Below are positions 50,880-59,652 of a stretch of 64,000 nucleotides of DNA, one piece after another. This stretch comes from Oscillospiraceae bacterium (GTDB lineage Bacteria > Bacillota_A > Clostridia > Oscillospirales > Oscillospiraceae): NCBI GenBank assembly GCA_017398105.1, contig JAFQHF010000140.1:46489-110488 (forward strand), written 5' to 3'. How positions within the stretch are numbered: position 1 is the stretch's first letter; every line of letters begins with the position of its first letter. A model generated the notes under the pieces. It did no database searches, was not told the DNA's origin, and was given only the letters and a program-made list of their open reading frames with translations. A program made the position numbers and the translations under genes.

Positions 50880-51578
50880 ATGAAACTTCCCCTCTCCGAC
50901 CGGCTGCTGGCCTGCTGCAGCTTTGTGCACAGAGGTGACCGGGTTGCCGACATTGGCTGCGATCACGGGTATCTGGGCATTTATCTTCTGACCCAGGGAA
51001 TCGCAAGATCCGTCATCGAGTCCGATGTGGCAGAAGGCCCCCTGCAGAGCGCCATGCGCAATGCCGTGAAATACGGCACCAAAAATAAAATGACCTTCCA
51101 CCTGTCTGACGGTGCCAAGGATATCCCCCGGGATTTTGATGTGCTGGTCTGCGCCGGCATGGGTGCGGATACCATTATCTCCATTCTTCAAAACAGTGCG
51201 GATTGGCTGAAGGACTCCAGGTACCGCCTGATCCTGCAGTGTCAAAGCAAGCGGCCGGAGCTGCGGCAGTGGCTGTACGACTACGGTTTCCGGATCAACC
51301 GGGAAACCCTGGCAAAGGACGGCAAATTCGTCTATTCCATCATGGAGGTGGTCTACGATCCCGGCCATGGCATCACCCCTGCCCAGACCTACATCACCCC
51401 CCAGCTGCTGCAGGACAATCATCCCCTGCTGCCGGAATATTACGAGCGGGTGAAGCACGGTGTGGAACTGACCATCTTCGGTATGAAGCGGGCAAGCAGT
51501 GACCAGCTTCCCATATACGAAACCATCCTGTCTGATCTGACCGCAATGGAGGAACAAATTTATGGCAACCGTCTCTGA
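50880..51578 (+). CDS. trmK: tRNA (adenine(22)-N1)-methyltransferase
   Basis: A 232-residue SAM enzyme that methylates A22 of tRNA in Firmicutes. ATG 50880 follows GGAGG; a longer frame has no site. Motif I is VADIGCDHGYLGIYL (about residues 22-36), and the coiled-coil C-terminal part (residues 160-232) is typical. It overlaps the Nif3-like gene by 17 bases, a very common pairing. Confidence 0.93.
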   Translation: MKLPLSDRLLACCSFVHRGDRVADIGCDHGYLGIYLLTQGIARSVIESDVAEGPLQSAMRNAVKYGTKNKMTFHLSDGAKDIPRDFDVLVCAGMGADTIISILQNSADWLKDSRYRLILQCQSKRPELRQWLYDYGFRINRETLAKDGKFVYSIMEVVYDPGHGITPAQTYITPQLLQDNHPLLPEYYERVKHGVELTIFGMKRASSDQLPIYETILSDLTAMEEQIYGNRL

Positions 51579-52353
51579 TATTTTAAACTTCCTGGAATCC
51601 CTGGCACCCCGGTTTATGAAAATGGACTGGGATAATGTGGGCCTGCTCTGCGGCAGCCGAAGCCGGGAGGTTTCCAAAATTCTGGTGGCGCTTGACCCCT
51701 TCGAGGGCGTGTGCCGGGAAGCTGCCGACTGGGGTGCTGATCTGATCGTGACCCACCATCCTCTGATTTTCAAAGCACTGAACGCCGTCACCGATGAAAC
51801 CAGCATCGGCCGTTCCATTCAACTGCTGTGCCGCCAGGGTATCAGTGCCATCAATGCCCATACCAATCTGGACTGTGCTCCCGGGGGTGTCAATGACAGA
51901 CTGGCACAGGCCCTGGGTCTTTCAGACATTCAGGTCATCAACCCCATGGGCGTGGATGAATCCGGCCGGGAATGGGGCCTGCTGCGCAAAGGCATCGCTG
52001 CCGAGCAGAGCCTTTCTGATTTCCTGGCCACCGTTAAAACCAGTCTGGGCTGTGAGTGCCTGCGGTATGCAGACGGCGGCAAGCCTGTCCGCAAGGTTGC
52101 CGTGGGCGGCGGCGCCTGCGCCTCGGAGCTGATGGATGCAGTCAGGGCCGGCTGTGATACCTTTGTCACCTCGGATGTGAAGTACAACCAGTTCTGGGAT
52201 GCCAGGGATCTGGGCCTGAATCTCATTGATGCGGGTCATTTTTACACGGAAAACCCCGTCACCGCCTATCTTGCTGAGCAATTATGCGCTGCTTTCCCGG
52301 AGATTCCGGTGAAAATTTCCGAAACCCACGCCGATTGCATGAAATTCTTCTGA
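51562..52353 (+). CDS. Nif3-like dinuclear metal centre hexameric protein
   Basis: A 263-residue protein with metal ligands in LIVTHHPLIF (about 63-72), NAHTNLD (about 97-103) and the C-terminal DAGHFYTE. It is of the short type that lacks the PII-like insert. The role is uncertain; some members are GTP cyclohydrolase-like. It is coupled to trmK. Confidence 0.93.
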   Translation: MATVSDILNFLESLAPRFMKMDWDNVGLLCGSRSREVSKILVALDPFEGVCREAADWGADLIVTHHPLIFKALNAVTDETSIGRSIQLLCRQGISAINAHTNLDCAPGGVNDRLAQALGLSDIQVINPMGVDESGREWGLLRKGIAAEQSLSDFLATVKTSLGCECLRYADGGKPVRKVAVGGGACASELMDAVRAGCDTFVTSDVKYNQFWDARDLGLNLIDAGHFYTENPVTAYLAEQLCAAFPEIPVKISETHADCMKFF

Positions 52354-52435
52354 TAAAGTGTTGATTTTTGGAATACACTCTGCTAAAATAGATAGGCTGA
52401 TTTTATAATTTATTCCAGAAAGGGAAGATTCACAT

Positions 52436-53164
52436 ATGTCCGGACATTCCAAATGGCATAACATTCAGAAAACCAAGGGCGCACAGGACGCCAAGCGTGC
52501 TGCTGCCTTCACCAAGATCGCCAAGGAGCTGATCGTCGCCGTTAAGGAAGGCGGCGGCATCACCGATCCTGCCAACAACTCCCGCCTAGCCACCGTCATC
52601 ACCAAGGCCAAGGCCGCCAACATGCCCAACGACAACATCAAGCGCTGCCTGGAGAAGGCCTCCGGCGCAGGCGGCGGTGACAACTACGAGTCCATCACCT
52701 ACGAAGGCTACGGCCCCGGCGGTGTTGCCGTCATCGTGGAGACCATGACCGACAACCGCAACCGTACCGCAGGCTCCATGCGCCACCACTTCGACAAGTT
52801 CGGCGGCAACCTGGGCGCTACCGGCTGCGTTTCCTGGTCCTTCGACAAGAAGGGCGTTCTGGTCATCGACAACGAAGAGGGCGAATATGACGAAGAAGAA
52901 GTCATGATGGATGCCATGGACGCAGGCGCCGACGACTTCGAGGCTGAGGACGATGTCTTCACCATCTATACCCTGCCCGATGATTTCAACGACGTGGTCG
53001 CAAACCTGAGCAAGTACACCTTCGCCTCCGCCCAGATCGAAATGGTTCCCCAGAACTATCAGAAGCTGGAAAGCGAAGAGCACATCAAGCTCATGGAAAA
53101 GCTCATCGACATCATGGAAGAGGATGACGATGTCCAGAATGTGTGGCACAACTGGGAAGAATAA
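52436..53164 (+). CDS. yebC: YebC/PmpR-family regulator or translation factor
   Basis: A 242-residue protein with the family start MSGHSKWHNIQKTKGAQDAK and full length for the family. The acidic middle (EGEYDEEEVMMDAMDAGADD) and C-terminus are conserved in type. GAAAGGGAAG precedes the ATG. Recent work places family members at the ribosome, relieving stalls. It ends at a strong terminator. Confidence 0.95.
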   Translation: MSGHSKWHNIQKTKGAQDAKRAAAFTKIAKELIVAVKEGGGITDPANNSRLATVITKAKAANMPNDNIKRCLEKASGAGGGDNYESITYEGYGPGGVAVIVETMTDNRNRTAGSMRHHFDKFGGNLGATGCVSWSFDKKGVLVIDNEEGEYDEEEVMMDAMDAGADDFEAEDDVFTIYTLPDDFNDVVANLSKYTFASAQIEMVPQNYQKLESEEHIKLMEKLIDIMEEDDDVQNVWHNWEE

Positions 53165-53178
53165 TTTACCAAACAGAG

Positions 53179-53219
53179 AACCACTCCTTTGTCTGTTATG
53201 ACGAAGGAGTGGTTTTTTC
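53179..53219 (+). terminator. terminator of yebC
   Basis: AACCACTCCTT (53179-53189) pairs with AAGGAGTGGTT (53204-53214) and TTTT follows. Confidence 0.87.
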
Positions 53220-53240
53220 TATTTTCCTCAGGATCACCGT

Positions 53241-53273
53241 AAAAAACGCCGCCCCCATTCCGGAGGTGGCGTT
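53241..53273 (-). terminator. terminator of the glycosyltransferase pair
   Basis: AACGCC/GGCGTT stem with GCC/GGT inner pairing, followed on the minus strand by a T-tract (A run at 53241-53246). Confidence 0.7.
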
Positions 53274-53288
53274 TCTCATGCAATTGGA

Positions 53289-54266
53289 TTATTCTCCGTC
53301 TTCCTCTTCCGTCCGCTCCGCCACGATAAATCTGGGCCGTGCCTTGACTTCCATGTAGATCTTACCGATATATTCACCGATCACACCCAGGGAGATCAAC
53401 TGAATGCCGCCCAGCAGGCAGGTACACAGCACGCTGCTGGACCAGCCGGGAACCACGTTTCCGGTAAAGTAAGAAATAAAGACCCACAGGATCAGCAGGA
53501 AACTGATGCAGGAGATCGCAAGTCCCAATGCACCAATGATCCGCAGAGGACGGATGCTCAGGCTGGTGATTCCGTCCACTGCCAGAGACAGCATCTTGGA
53601 GAAGGGATAGTGGCTCTCACCGGCGATCCGCTCATGGCGTTCATAATAAACACTGGTACTCTTATAGCCCACCAGCGGGATCATACCCCGCAGATAGATA
53701 TTTACTTCCCGGAAATCCGCGAAGCTCTTCAGCACCCGGGAAGACAGCAGGCGGTAATCCGCATGGTTGAATACAGATTCCACACCCATCCAGCTGAGCA
53801 GATGGTAGAACATCTCCGCCGTGAAGCGCTTGAAGAAGGTATCGGTCTTTCGCTCGCTACGGACACCATAGACCACTTCCGCTCCGTCCAGATAGGCATC
53901 CACCATGGCATTCATGGCGTTGATATCGTCCTGACCGTCACAGTCAATGGAAATGGTAATGTCGCACGTTTCCTTTGCTTCCATCAGGCCCGCCAGCAGC
54001 GCATTCTGATGTCCCCGGTTGCGGCTCAGGGAAATGGCCGTGTAGGCAGGCTCCGTCTTTGCAAGGCCGCACAAAATCTCCCAGGTCTTGTCCCGGCTGC
54101 CGTCATTGACAAACAGGATTCTGGAATTCTCCGCCACCTTGCCTGCCCGGATCAGTTCCTGAATTTTCTCCAGGAACATGGGTGCCGTAATGGGCAGAAC
54201 CGTTTCCTCATTATAACAGGGGATCACAATATACAAACATGGCTTTTTTCTGGAACTCATGGTCAT
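53289..54266 (-). CDS. GT2 polyprenyl-phosphate glycosyltransferase (GtrB/DPM1-like)
   Basis: A 325-residue membrane-anchored enzyme that loads a sugar onto a polyprenyl phosphate. The GT-A domain (about 1-230) has VIPCYNEETVLP, an SIDCDGQDD metal motif and a QNALLAGLMEAKE-type acceptor region. Two C-terminal transmembrane helices follow (about 236-262 and 270-295, around FTGNVVPGW). It is cotranscribed with the multispan transferase gene upstream, forming a Gtr-type surface-glycosylation pair. No GtrA flippase is seen nearby. Confidence 0.92.
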   Translation of the reverse strand: MTMSSRKKPCLYIVIPCYNEETVLPITAPMFLEKIQELIRAGKVAENSRILFVNDGSRDKTWEILCGLAKTEPAYTAISLSRNRGHQNALLAGLMEAKETCDITISIDCDGQDDINAMNAMVDAYLDGAEVVYGVRSERKTDTFFKRFTAEMFYHLLSWMGVESVFNHADYRLLSSRVLKSFADFREVNIYLRGMIPLVGYKSTSVYYERHERIAGESHYPFSKMLSLAVDGITSLSIRPLRIIGALGLAISCISFLLILWVFISYFTGNVVPGWSSSVLCTCLLGGIQLISLGVIGEYIGKIYMEVKARPRFIVAERTEEEDGE

Positions 54267-54291
54267 TCTCTCCTTTATTCGTTATCCGGTA

Positions 54292-55866
54292 TTATACCGG
54301 CGCATTTCCCAGTTTTACGATCAGCACGCCGTCCATCATTGCCAGACACCCGGCATCAGGATAGGCCGGCATCTGCTTTACCTGCTGATTGCCCAGCATG
54401 CCGGCCCAGACGTGAGGCTCCGCTGTCAGCAGCGGCGTGCTGAGAATATAGTCAAAATAGGCCTGGAACCTTGGCCTGGAAGGCTGCGTGATCACATCGG
54501 AAAACTGCATGCCGATCACATTCCAATATTCCCTGAAGCCCGGGATCATGTCATTGAACATTTGCGGCAATCCCACAAAAACCACCGGAGTCTCGCCGGG
54601 CACATACCCCTCATAGCTTTCCATCCGGGCCGCGATCCGGGTCATCAGCGACAGATAGGCATCAAATTCCAGATCCTTTTTCAGATACATGCCGTTGGCA
54701 AACTGAACACTGCCGTAGGCTACCAGAAAAACCAGCAGGAAGCACACGATCCGGATGCATCTGCTCAGCTTTTCCCTCCGCGGCATTCCCTGCCACTGTG
54801 CTGCCAGCCACTGCACCAGAAGAAGCACCAGCAGATAACTCAGCCAGATGGCAAAAACCATCAGATCATGGTTGTTGTCCAGTGTCAGAACATAGAAAAT
54901 ATTCATCCCCAGAGGCAGTAGTCCCATCAGGGTCAGACCCAGAAGTTTTTCCCACAAACCAATTCTCCGGTTCAGAAGCCATATCCCCACAGCCAGCACG
55001 GCGGCGGCTGCCAGCAGCACCGTGATCCCCCGTACCATCACGGCAGGATAGGAAGAATAGGCATTCCACAGCCAGGAAAACCAGTCCCGGTATGCACCTG
55101 CCACATATTCCACTAAATTCTGAGGTGTCAGCTCCAGAGCCTTTCCCAGAGAATTGTAGTCACCGGTGGTCAGGGCATTTCCGCTCAGGGCCGTCATTGC
55201 TTTCATGGCAATGTAATAGAGGATTCCACCCGCCAGGATCATGCCGATTGCTCTGAGTCCCTTCCGGAAAACAGTCCGGAAGGCGTCTCCCCGGAACAGC
55301 CGGAGGATGCATACCATCATAACCAGAGTAATGGTCACCGTCAAATAGCCCTGGTAGATTCCCAGAGACCCCATGATCAGCACAGCACCAAGAACCTCGC
55401 CCCAGGGCAGTGTTTTCCAGCAGTATACCGCTGCGGCCGCGCACATCAGTGCAAACATATTGCCGTCCAGATCATTGATATACGTGGCTGCGGTGGAAGA
55501 CACGGACACATTGGTCGCCATGACACCGGCCGTCAGAAAAACCATCACGGCAGAATCCATATCAAAGAGGCGCACCACAAAGAAAACCGCCAGACCGATC
55601 CAGAGCAGCGACAGTGCACCAATCAGCCAGGGCAGCGTGGCATCGCTGCGGAACAGATCCCGGTAAATGGGCGTAAACACCCGGCCCAGCTGGATTTTCC
55701 AGTCATTTCCAAAGACCGCCGCATGAAATTCGTTCAGGGAATCATGGGAAACACTGTTGTCAAAAAAGCAGTAGGCATGGGCCAGCAGTCCCCAAAAAAA
55801 CACAAAGCCCAGCGCCATATACAGCCATTTTTTATTCTCTTCAAACCACCTGCGGCCTGTTTCCAT
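54292..55866 (-). CDS. multispan glucosyltransferase (Gtr type, PF14264-like)
   Basis: A 524-residue integral membrane protein with about ten hydrophobic segments. The first extracytoplasmic loop has the conserved acidic SHDSLNEFH and GRVFTPIYRDLFR, typical of the GtrII or Glucos_trans_II family, which moves glucose from a lipid carrier to a surface glycan. It precedes the GtrB-like gene by 25 bases. The acceptor is unknown. Confidence 0.88.
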   Translation of the reverse strand: METGRRWFEENKKWLYMALGFVFFWGLLAHAYCFFDNSVSHDSLNEFHAAVFGNDWKIQLGRVFTPIYRDLFRSDATLPWLIGALSLLWIGLAVFFVVRLFDMDSAVMVFLTAGVMATNVSVSSTAATYINDLDGNMFALMCAAAAVYCWKTLPWGEVLGAVLIMGSLGIYQGYLTVTITLVMMVCILRLFRGDAFRTVFRKGLRAIGMILAGGILYYIAMKAMTALSGNALTTGDYNSLGKALELTPQNLVEYVAGAYRDWFSWLWNAYSSYPAVMVRGITVLLAAAAVLAVGIWLLNRRIGLWEKLLGLTLMGLLPLGMNIFYVLTLDNNHDLMVFAIWLSYLLVLLLVQWLAAQWQGMPRREKLSRCIRIVCFLLVFLVAYGSVQFANGMYLKKDLEFDAYLSLMTRIAARMESYEGYVPGETPVVFVGLPQMFNDMIPGFREYWNVIGMQFSDVITQPSRPRFQAYFDYILSTPLLTAEPHVWAGMLGNQQVKQMPAYPDAGCLAMMDGVLIVKLGNAPV

Positions 55867-55992
55867 GGATACACCTCACTGCTTTCGGCAAATTTCTAAA
55901 GGTTATTATACATAAAATGCACAGTCATTGCAATACGGAATTGTCTGCACAGGCGCAAAATGCCGAACTTTCCCCGGTATACCCGGTTCTTC

Positions 55993-56021
55993 TTGACATT
56001 TGCAACATCATTCGTTAATAT
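55993..56021 (+). promoter_or_regulatory. promoter of the gene at 56064
   Basis: TTGACA (55993-55998), 17-base spacer, TAATAT (56016-56021), 43 bases before the ATG. Confidence 0.7.
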
Positions 56022-56063
56022 ATTTTTTAAAAAACAATTCGTTATCTGAAAAAGGTACTGTTT

Positions 56064-56945
56064 ATGGCAAAATATGACCGAAGAATTCTTCTTCCCTATC
56101 TGAGAAATCTCTGCAGCATGGAGCTTCTGATCCTGATGCAGCAGAAAGAGATGTCTGCCCTGCGCGCTTCTCTGGAGGAGCTGGAGCAGCTGAAAGAACG
56201 CGATATCCCTCCGGATGAGGTGCTCCCCGCTTCCCCCGGCCCCGCCATTGCTTTGGGGTGCCTGGCTCTGGCCTTTGGGGCAGTCGCCGTGATCTCCGGA
56301 GTTCTGGCTTTCGATGCTGATATTTTCTGGCTGCTGACATTCAGTTCTGCCCTGATCTGCCTTGCCTGCGCCGCCTCCTGGTGGTACTGCCAGAAGCAGT
56401 ACCTGCACCGAAAGCACCAATATCACCAGTACTGCCGCACTCTGGAGAAATATCACAGCCATGCTGCCGACCGACAGGCCCTGGCCGAGGAAATTGCACA
56501 GCACCGGACACAGATCACGGCTCTGGCTGAGCAGATCAACGAGTGCATCAGCTTAAAGCGCAGCCTGTACAGTCTGAACGTGATTCCCGGCCAGTACAGG
56601 AACCTGAGCACCGTTCAGTATTTGTATGAGTATTTCCGTACCAGCAAGGCCGATGATATCGATACCGTCCTTCAGATTTGCGCCGTGGAGGAGATGAAGG
56701 ATCATCTGGGACACATCGCTAAAAATCAAGCTGATCTGCTGCTGGCCCAGCGCTCCCGAATTGCCGACCAGGTAACCTCTGATTCCATTCAGCGCCAGTA
56801 TTACGAAGAACAAATGACCCAGATCGCCGCCCAGGAACCCAACCCGGAGCTGCGCAGCCAGTACATCAAAATGCTGCATGAAGATTTGAATGTGTCCCAG
56901 TTTTTTGCCCAACACACCCTGAGGCAAATGGAATATCTGCCCTAA
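56064..56945 (+). CDS. hypothetical membrane protein with coiled coil
   Basis: A 293-residue protein with an N-terminal coiled coil (about 30-48), two adjacent hydrophobic segments (about 60-83 and 88-107), and a second coiled coil (about 120-168). The motif NVIPGQYRNLSTVQYLYEYF (about 173-192) recurs in uncharacterised Clostridia proteins, so it is a real family. The function is unknown. A terminator follows immediately. Confidence 0.82.
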   Translation: MAKYDRRILLPYLRNLCSMELLILMQQKEMSALRASLEELEQLKERDIPPDEVLPASPGPAIALGCLALAFGAVAVISGVLAFDADIFWLLTFSSALICLACAASWWYCQKQYLHRKHQYHQYCRTLEKYHSHAADRQALAEEIAQHRTQITALAEQINECISLKRSLYSLNVIPGQYRNLSTVQYLYEYFRTSKADDIDTVLQICAVEEMKDHLGHIAKNQADLLLAQRSRIADQVTSDSIQRQYYEEQMTQIAAQEPNPELRSQYIKMLHEDLNVSQFFAQHTLRQMEYLP

Positions 56946-56982
56946 ACATTCCCGCAGGATGCGCTCTGTCCTGTGGGAATGT
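56946..56982 (+). terminator. rho-independent terminator
   Basis: ACATTCCCGCAGGA pairs with TCCTGTGGGAATGT (one mismatch), followed by TTTCTG. Confidence 0.8.
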
Positions 56983-57041
56983 TTCTGTTTGGGATAACTT
57001 GGATGTGATCGCTTTTGTCCCAGCACTTGAAGGACACAAAA

Positions 57042-57072
57042 ATGCTCCTGATCTGACAATCAGGAGCATTTC
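57042..57072 (-). terminator. terminator after the first gene-end fragment
   Basis: AATGCTCCTGAT pairs with ATCAGGAGCATT. The minus strand continues TTTTTGTG. It directly follows the truncated minus-strand gene end at 57093. Confidence 0.8.
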
Positions 57073-57092
57073 TATGCTATTTTGTGAAGAAA

Positions 57093-57149
57093 TTACTTCT
57101 TCAGGGACTCCTCAACAGCAACAGCCACGGAGACGGTCATGCCGACCAT
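57093..57149 (-). pseudogene. 3' end fragment of a gene, copy 1 (likely att scar)
   Basis: Minus strand codes WMVGMTVSVAVAVEESLKK-stop, with its terminator at 57042. Upstream the homology with copy 2 (57970-58023) stops at the base before the CATCC/CATGG boundary (57149), and no full gene is present. I could not identify the parent gene. Confidence 0.6.
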
Positions 57150-57297
57150 CCATTGACCACGCCATTTGTAAAGCAGGTGATGTGCGCCGTCCGATAGCAG
57201 TTCTCTACATATCTCTGTTTGGGGAATATTGCATCGCATCCTATACTCAAAAAATTGCCACCTTGATTTTGTTGTCTTCTTGTTTCCGTTATAGCTT

Positions 57298-57870
57298 TCA
57301 AATTGTTGTGAACAATTTACATTTTCTGTAAACTACAAGAAAAATTAAAAAATCTAGTACGACTAATACTACACTCAGAAAGAGAATGATGTGGCCGTAC
57401 GAGTGATAGGTCAAAAATGCCATACTGTCTGCGAATAATTTTACAATGGATATAGCCAGATTTAGCTTTGTGGCAGGATAATCAGGCTTTATCACAAAAC
57501 AAAGCCAAAAAATCATTCCAATCGTTGTTCCAATCCATGTGGAATAAAGGATTCCTTCTGGTAACCGAAAGGAGAAATATGTTGCTATCGTAACAGCAAA
57601 TAATAGAATCAAAAACAGAATTGTTCTATTTCGATTATACCACTTCTGCCGGAACAGAACCACATAGATAATGTTAGCATCCAAAAATGCAAACCCTAAA
57701 TGGCATAAAAGCACATAGTTTAGACTGTTGTAGCAAAAAACAGTTCCAGATGCCATTATGAATTCCCAGGGAAAGATCATTGCGCAGGCAAGGGGGGCCA
57801 TTGCCGGATATTTGCTTTTCACCGTGCTTATCAAAACCAGTGAGTATGTGATAACCCACGCAACAGACAT
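57298..57870 (-). CDS. hypothetical polytopic membrane protein
   Basis: A 190-residue protein with about six hydrophobic segments (residues 2-15, 24-42, 52-70, 80-98, 108-128, 150-185), AT-rich, with no strong ribosome site before the ATG at 57870. It lies between two direct copies of a gene 3' end, so it may be cargo of a former integrated element. Not recognised; it may be truncated at the start. Confidence 0.5.
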   Translation of the reverse strand: MSVAWVITYSLVLISTVKSKYPAMAPLACAMIFPWEFIMASGTVFCYNSLNYVLLCHLGFAFLDANIIYVVLFRQKWYNRNRTILFLILLFAVTIATYFSFRLPEGILYSTWIGTTIGMIFWLCFVIKPDYPATKLNLAISIVKLFADSMAFLTYHSYGHIILFLSVVLVVLDFLIFLVVYRKCKLFTTI

Positions 57871-57931
57871 CAGTCCGTCAGTATGAACATAAATCGATCG
57901 AATAGGAAGCCCACCTTCCAGAATAAAAGCC

Positions 57932-57955
57932 CCCTGTCACTAGGGGGCTTTTGTT
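57932..57955 (-). terminator. terminator after the second gene-end fragment
   Basis: AAAGCCCCCT pairs with AGGGGGCTTT around GTCA; the minus strand continues with T-rich DNA. Confidence 0.75.
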
Positions 57956-57969
57956 AGATTATCGGAGGA

Positions 57970-58052
57970 TTACTTCAGGCTTTCCTCAACAGCAACAGCC
58001 ACGGAAACGGTCATGCCGACCATGGGGTTGTTGCCTGCGCGCCAGAAATCCT
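57970..58052 (-). pseudogene. 3' end fragment of a gene, copy 2 (likely att scar)
   Basis: Minus strand codes EDFWRAGNNPMVGMTVSVAV, then AVEESLK-stop. The last 54 bases repeat copy 1 with a few changes. The frame is lost upstream at a GGAAGCCC/GGGCTTCC hairpin (58054-58074). Parent gene not identified. Confidence 0.6.
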
Positions 58053-58073
58053 CGGAAGCCCCTTTAGGGCTTC

Positions 58074-58652
58074 CTAAAGTTGAGAATTACCCAAGAAATA
58101 ACAACTTTCAATAACAATCCAAGAGCCTTTTATGTAGCCACTTTCAGTCCGTCCACTGTAATTTGTGGACGAATCAAAGACAAAAATCATTTGTCCTCGT
58201 GATACTTCTATTATATCAGGCACTCTTGTTTTTGCAAGTGTTTCTTTTGGAAGCCCATCCTCAGGTACTTCCCTGCCCTGGATCTTGTTTATCAGAAGCA
58301 ACTACACCGAAGTGTTATTCTGCTTCATTCAGCACAAGCCATTCTCAATCACTCTAAGTCATCAACTTTCATTAACTTTCAGCCAGAAACATCAAGTTTC
58401 TGGCTGATTGCTTTATCTTCCATTCACTTTTGTGTATCTGTGAATGTCAGTAAGGAAGTCTGGGAGCGTGAATCGTGCCGTTCATCTTCTTATAAATATC
58501 TTTCAGAAAAAAGAAAAAAGTTTCTCAACGGAAGCTGGATTTCCTAGCACTATTCGTATAATGAAGCCACAAAGAGGGAGGGAACACCTCCCCAAGATAA
58601 AATAAGGGTTGCGACCTACCGCCACGGGCAATGAGCCAGAAAGGAAATTACC
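58074..58652. other. gene-poor junction of 580 bases
   Basis: A 75-codon minus-strand frame (58074-58301) is present without a ribosome site, perhaps a decayed gene end. AT-rich promoter-like DNA (TATAAT near 58556) precedes the plus-strand operon at 58653. Nothing else is supported. Confidence 0.4.
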
Positions 58653-59144
58653 ATGAAGAACGCTATGATGATGAAGAATGCTCCTAAGTTTGTTGATGAC
58701 ACCCATGTTCTCGTGACCAAGGAATTTGCTAAGAAAGCTCGTATCTTCGGTACTCCCGAATACAAGATGTGGAAAGAGATCAAAGCAGATTGCAATGGTG
58801 CAGAGATGGTTACCAAGAAGATCAAGAAGAATCCCAACAAGCGTACCGCCACCAAGAATATGACCTATGAACACATGGCAATCTACATCCGCCAGCAGAA
58901 GGAAGCCGAGAAACTGATGGCTGAGTTCAAGATGCAGGTTAGACTTTCCAAAGTTCAGACCAATCCCTACCGCTGCGTTCTGGCATGGTTCATGCAGCAG
59001 TTCCCTGACTACGACAAGTACAAGGATTTCTTCGAAAAGCTTGCCAAAATGGAAGCCAAGAAGAAGGATATCTTCACCGTGGATATGTCTCCCGCAGCGG
59101 AGGACACCAACGAAGATACAGCCGATTTCTCCGACGAAATGTAA
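58653..59144 (+). CDS. uncharacterised mobile-element protein, paralogue 1
   Basis: A 163-residue basic protein with an AGAAAGGA site upstream. The part TYEHMAIYIRQQKEAEKLMA, then NPYRCVLAWFMQQFPDYDKY (about residues 71-125) is clearly related to the next gene (TYKHMEEYIECYENAEELEA, then NPYKYVSDWFKVQFPDYNKT). The tail is acidic. Function unknown. Confidence 0.75.
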   Translation: MKNAMMMKNAPKFVDDTHVLVTKEFAKKARIFGTPEYKMWKEIKADCNGAEMVTKKIKKNPNKRTATKNMTYEHMAIYIRQQKEAEKLMAEFKMQVRLSKVQTNPYRCVLAWFMQQFPDYDKYKDFFEKLAKMEAKKKDIFTVDMSPAAEDTNEDTADFSDEM

Positions 59145-59170
59145 TCCAGTAGAAAGGAAGGTATAAAATT

Positions 59171-59638
59171 ATGGCTAAGGCTAAGAGAGTTACCCCCGGT
59201 CGTAAGGGGTACAAGATTTTGTTCACTGAGAACACTGTGATTATGAATAAGAAGTTTGCGGCTGCCGCTGCTGAGTACGGCACCATCGAGAACATTACCC
59301 TCTACCACATCCGCAATGACTTCCCCGGCATGAAGGAAGTTGTGGTCTCCGGTCGTGAGTGCGATAAGGCAAAGCCCAATCACCGTCTGACCTACAAACA
59401 CATGGAAGAGTACATCGAGTGCTACGAGAACGCTGAAGAGCTGGAAGCAGTATTTGAAACTGTCAAAGCAACTTCTATTGTTCTTGCAAATCCCTACAAA
59501 TATGTTTCCGACTGGTTTAAGGTGCAATTCCCTGATTATAATAAAACAATTGTTTTCAAGGACAGCAAGTTGTCTGCTGTTCCGAAAAAGGCACCTGACA
59601 TCACCAAATACAAGATGAAACTGCCAGAGGTCAGCTAA
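59171..59638 (+). CDS. uncharacterised mobile-element protein, paralogue 2
   Basis: A 155-residue basic protein with AGAAAGGAAGG upstream, 26 bases after paralogue 1. It shares the TYxHMxxYI and NPYxxVxxWFxxQFPDYxK motifs but differs in its N-terminal third. Two tandem paralogues suggest an ancient duplication and perhaps a hetero-oligomer. Function unknown. Confidence 0.75.
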   Translation: MAKAKRVTPGRKGYKILFTENTVIMNKKFAAAAAEYGTIENITLYHIRNDFPGMKEVVVSGRECDKAKPNHRLTYKHMEEYIECYENAEELEAVFETVKATSIVLANPYKYVSDWFKVQFPDYNKTIVFKDSKLSAVPKKAPDITKYKMKLPEVS

Positions 59639-59652
59639 AGGAGGGGCTAACC

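Noticed and set aside
58074..58301. A 75-codon minus-strand frame as a gene
   Set aside because: No ribosome site, no recognised motif, and it abuts a truncated gene fragment; at most a decayed gene end.
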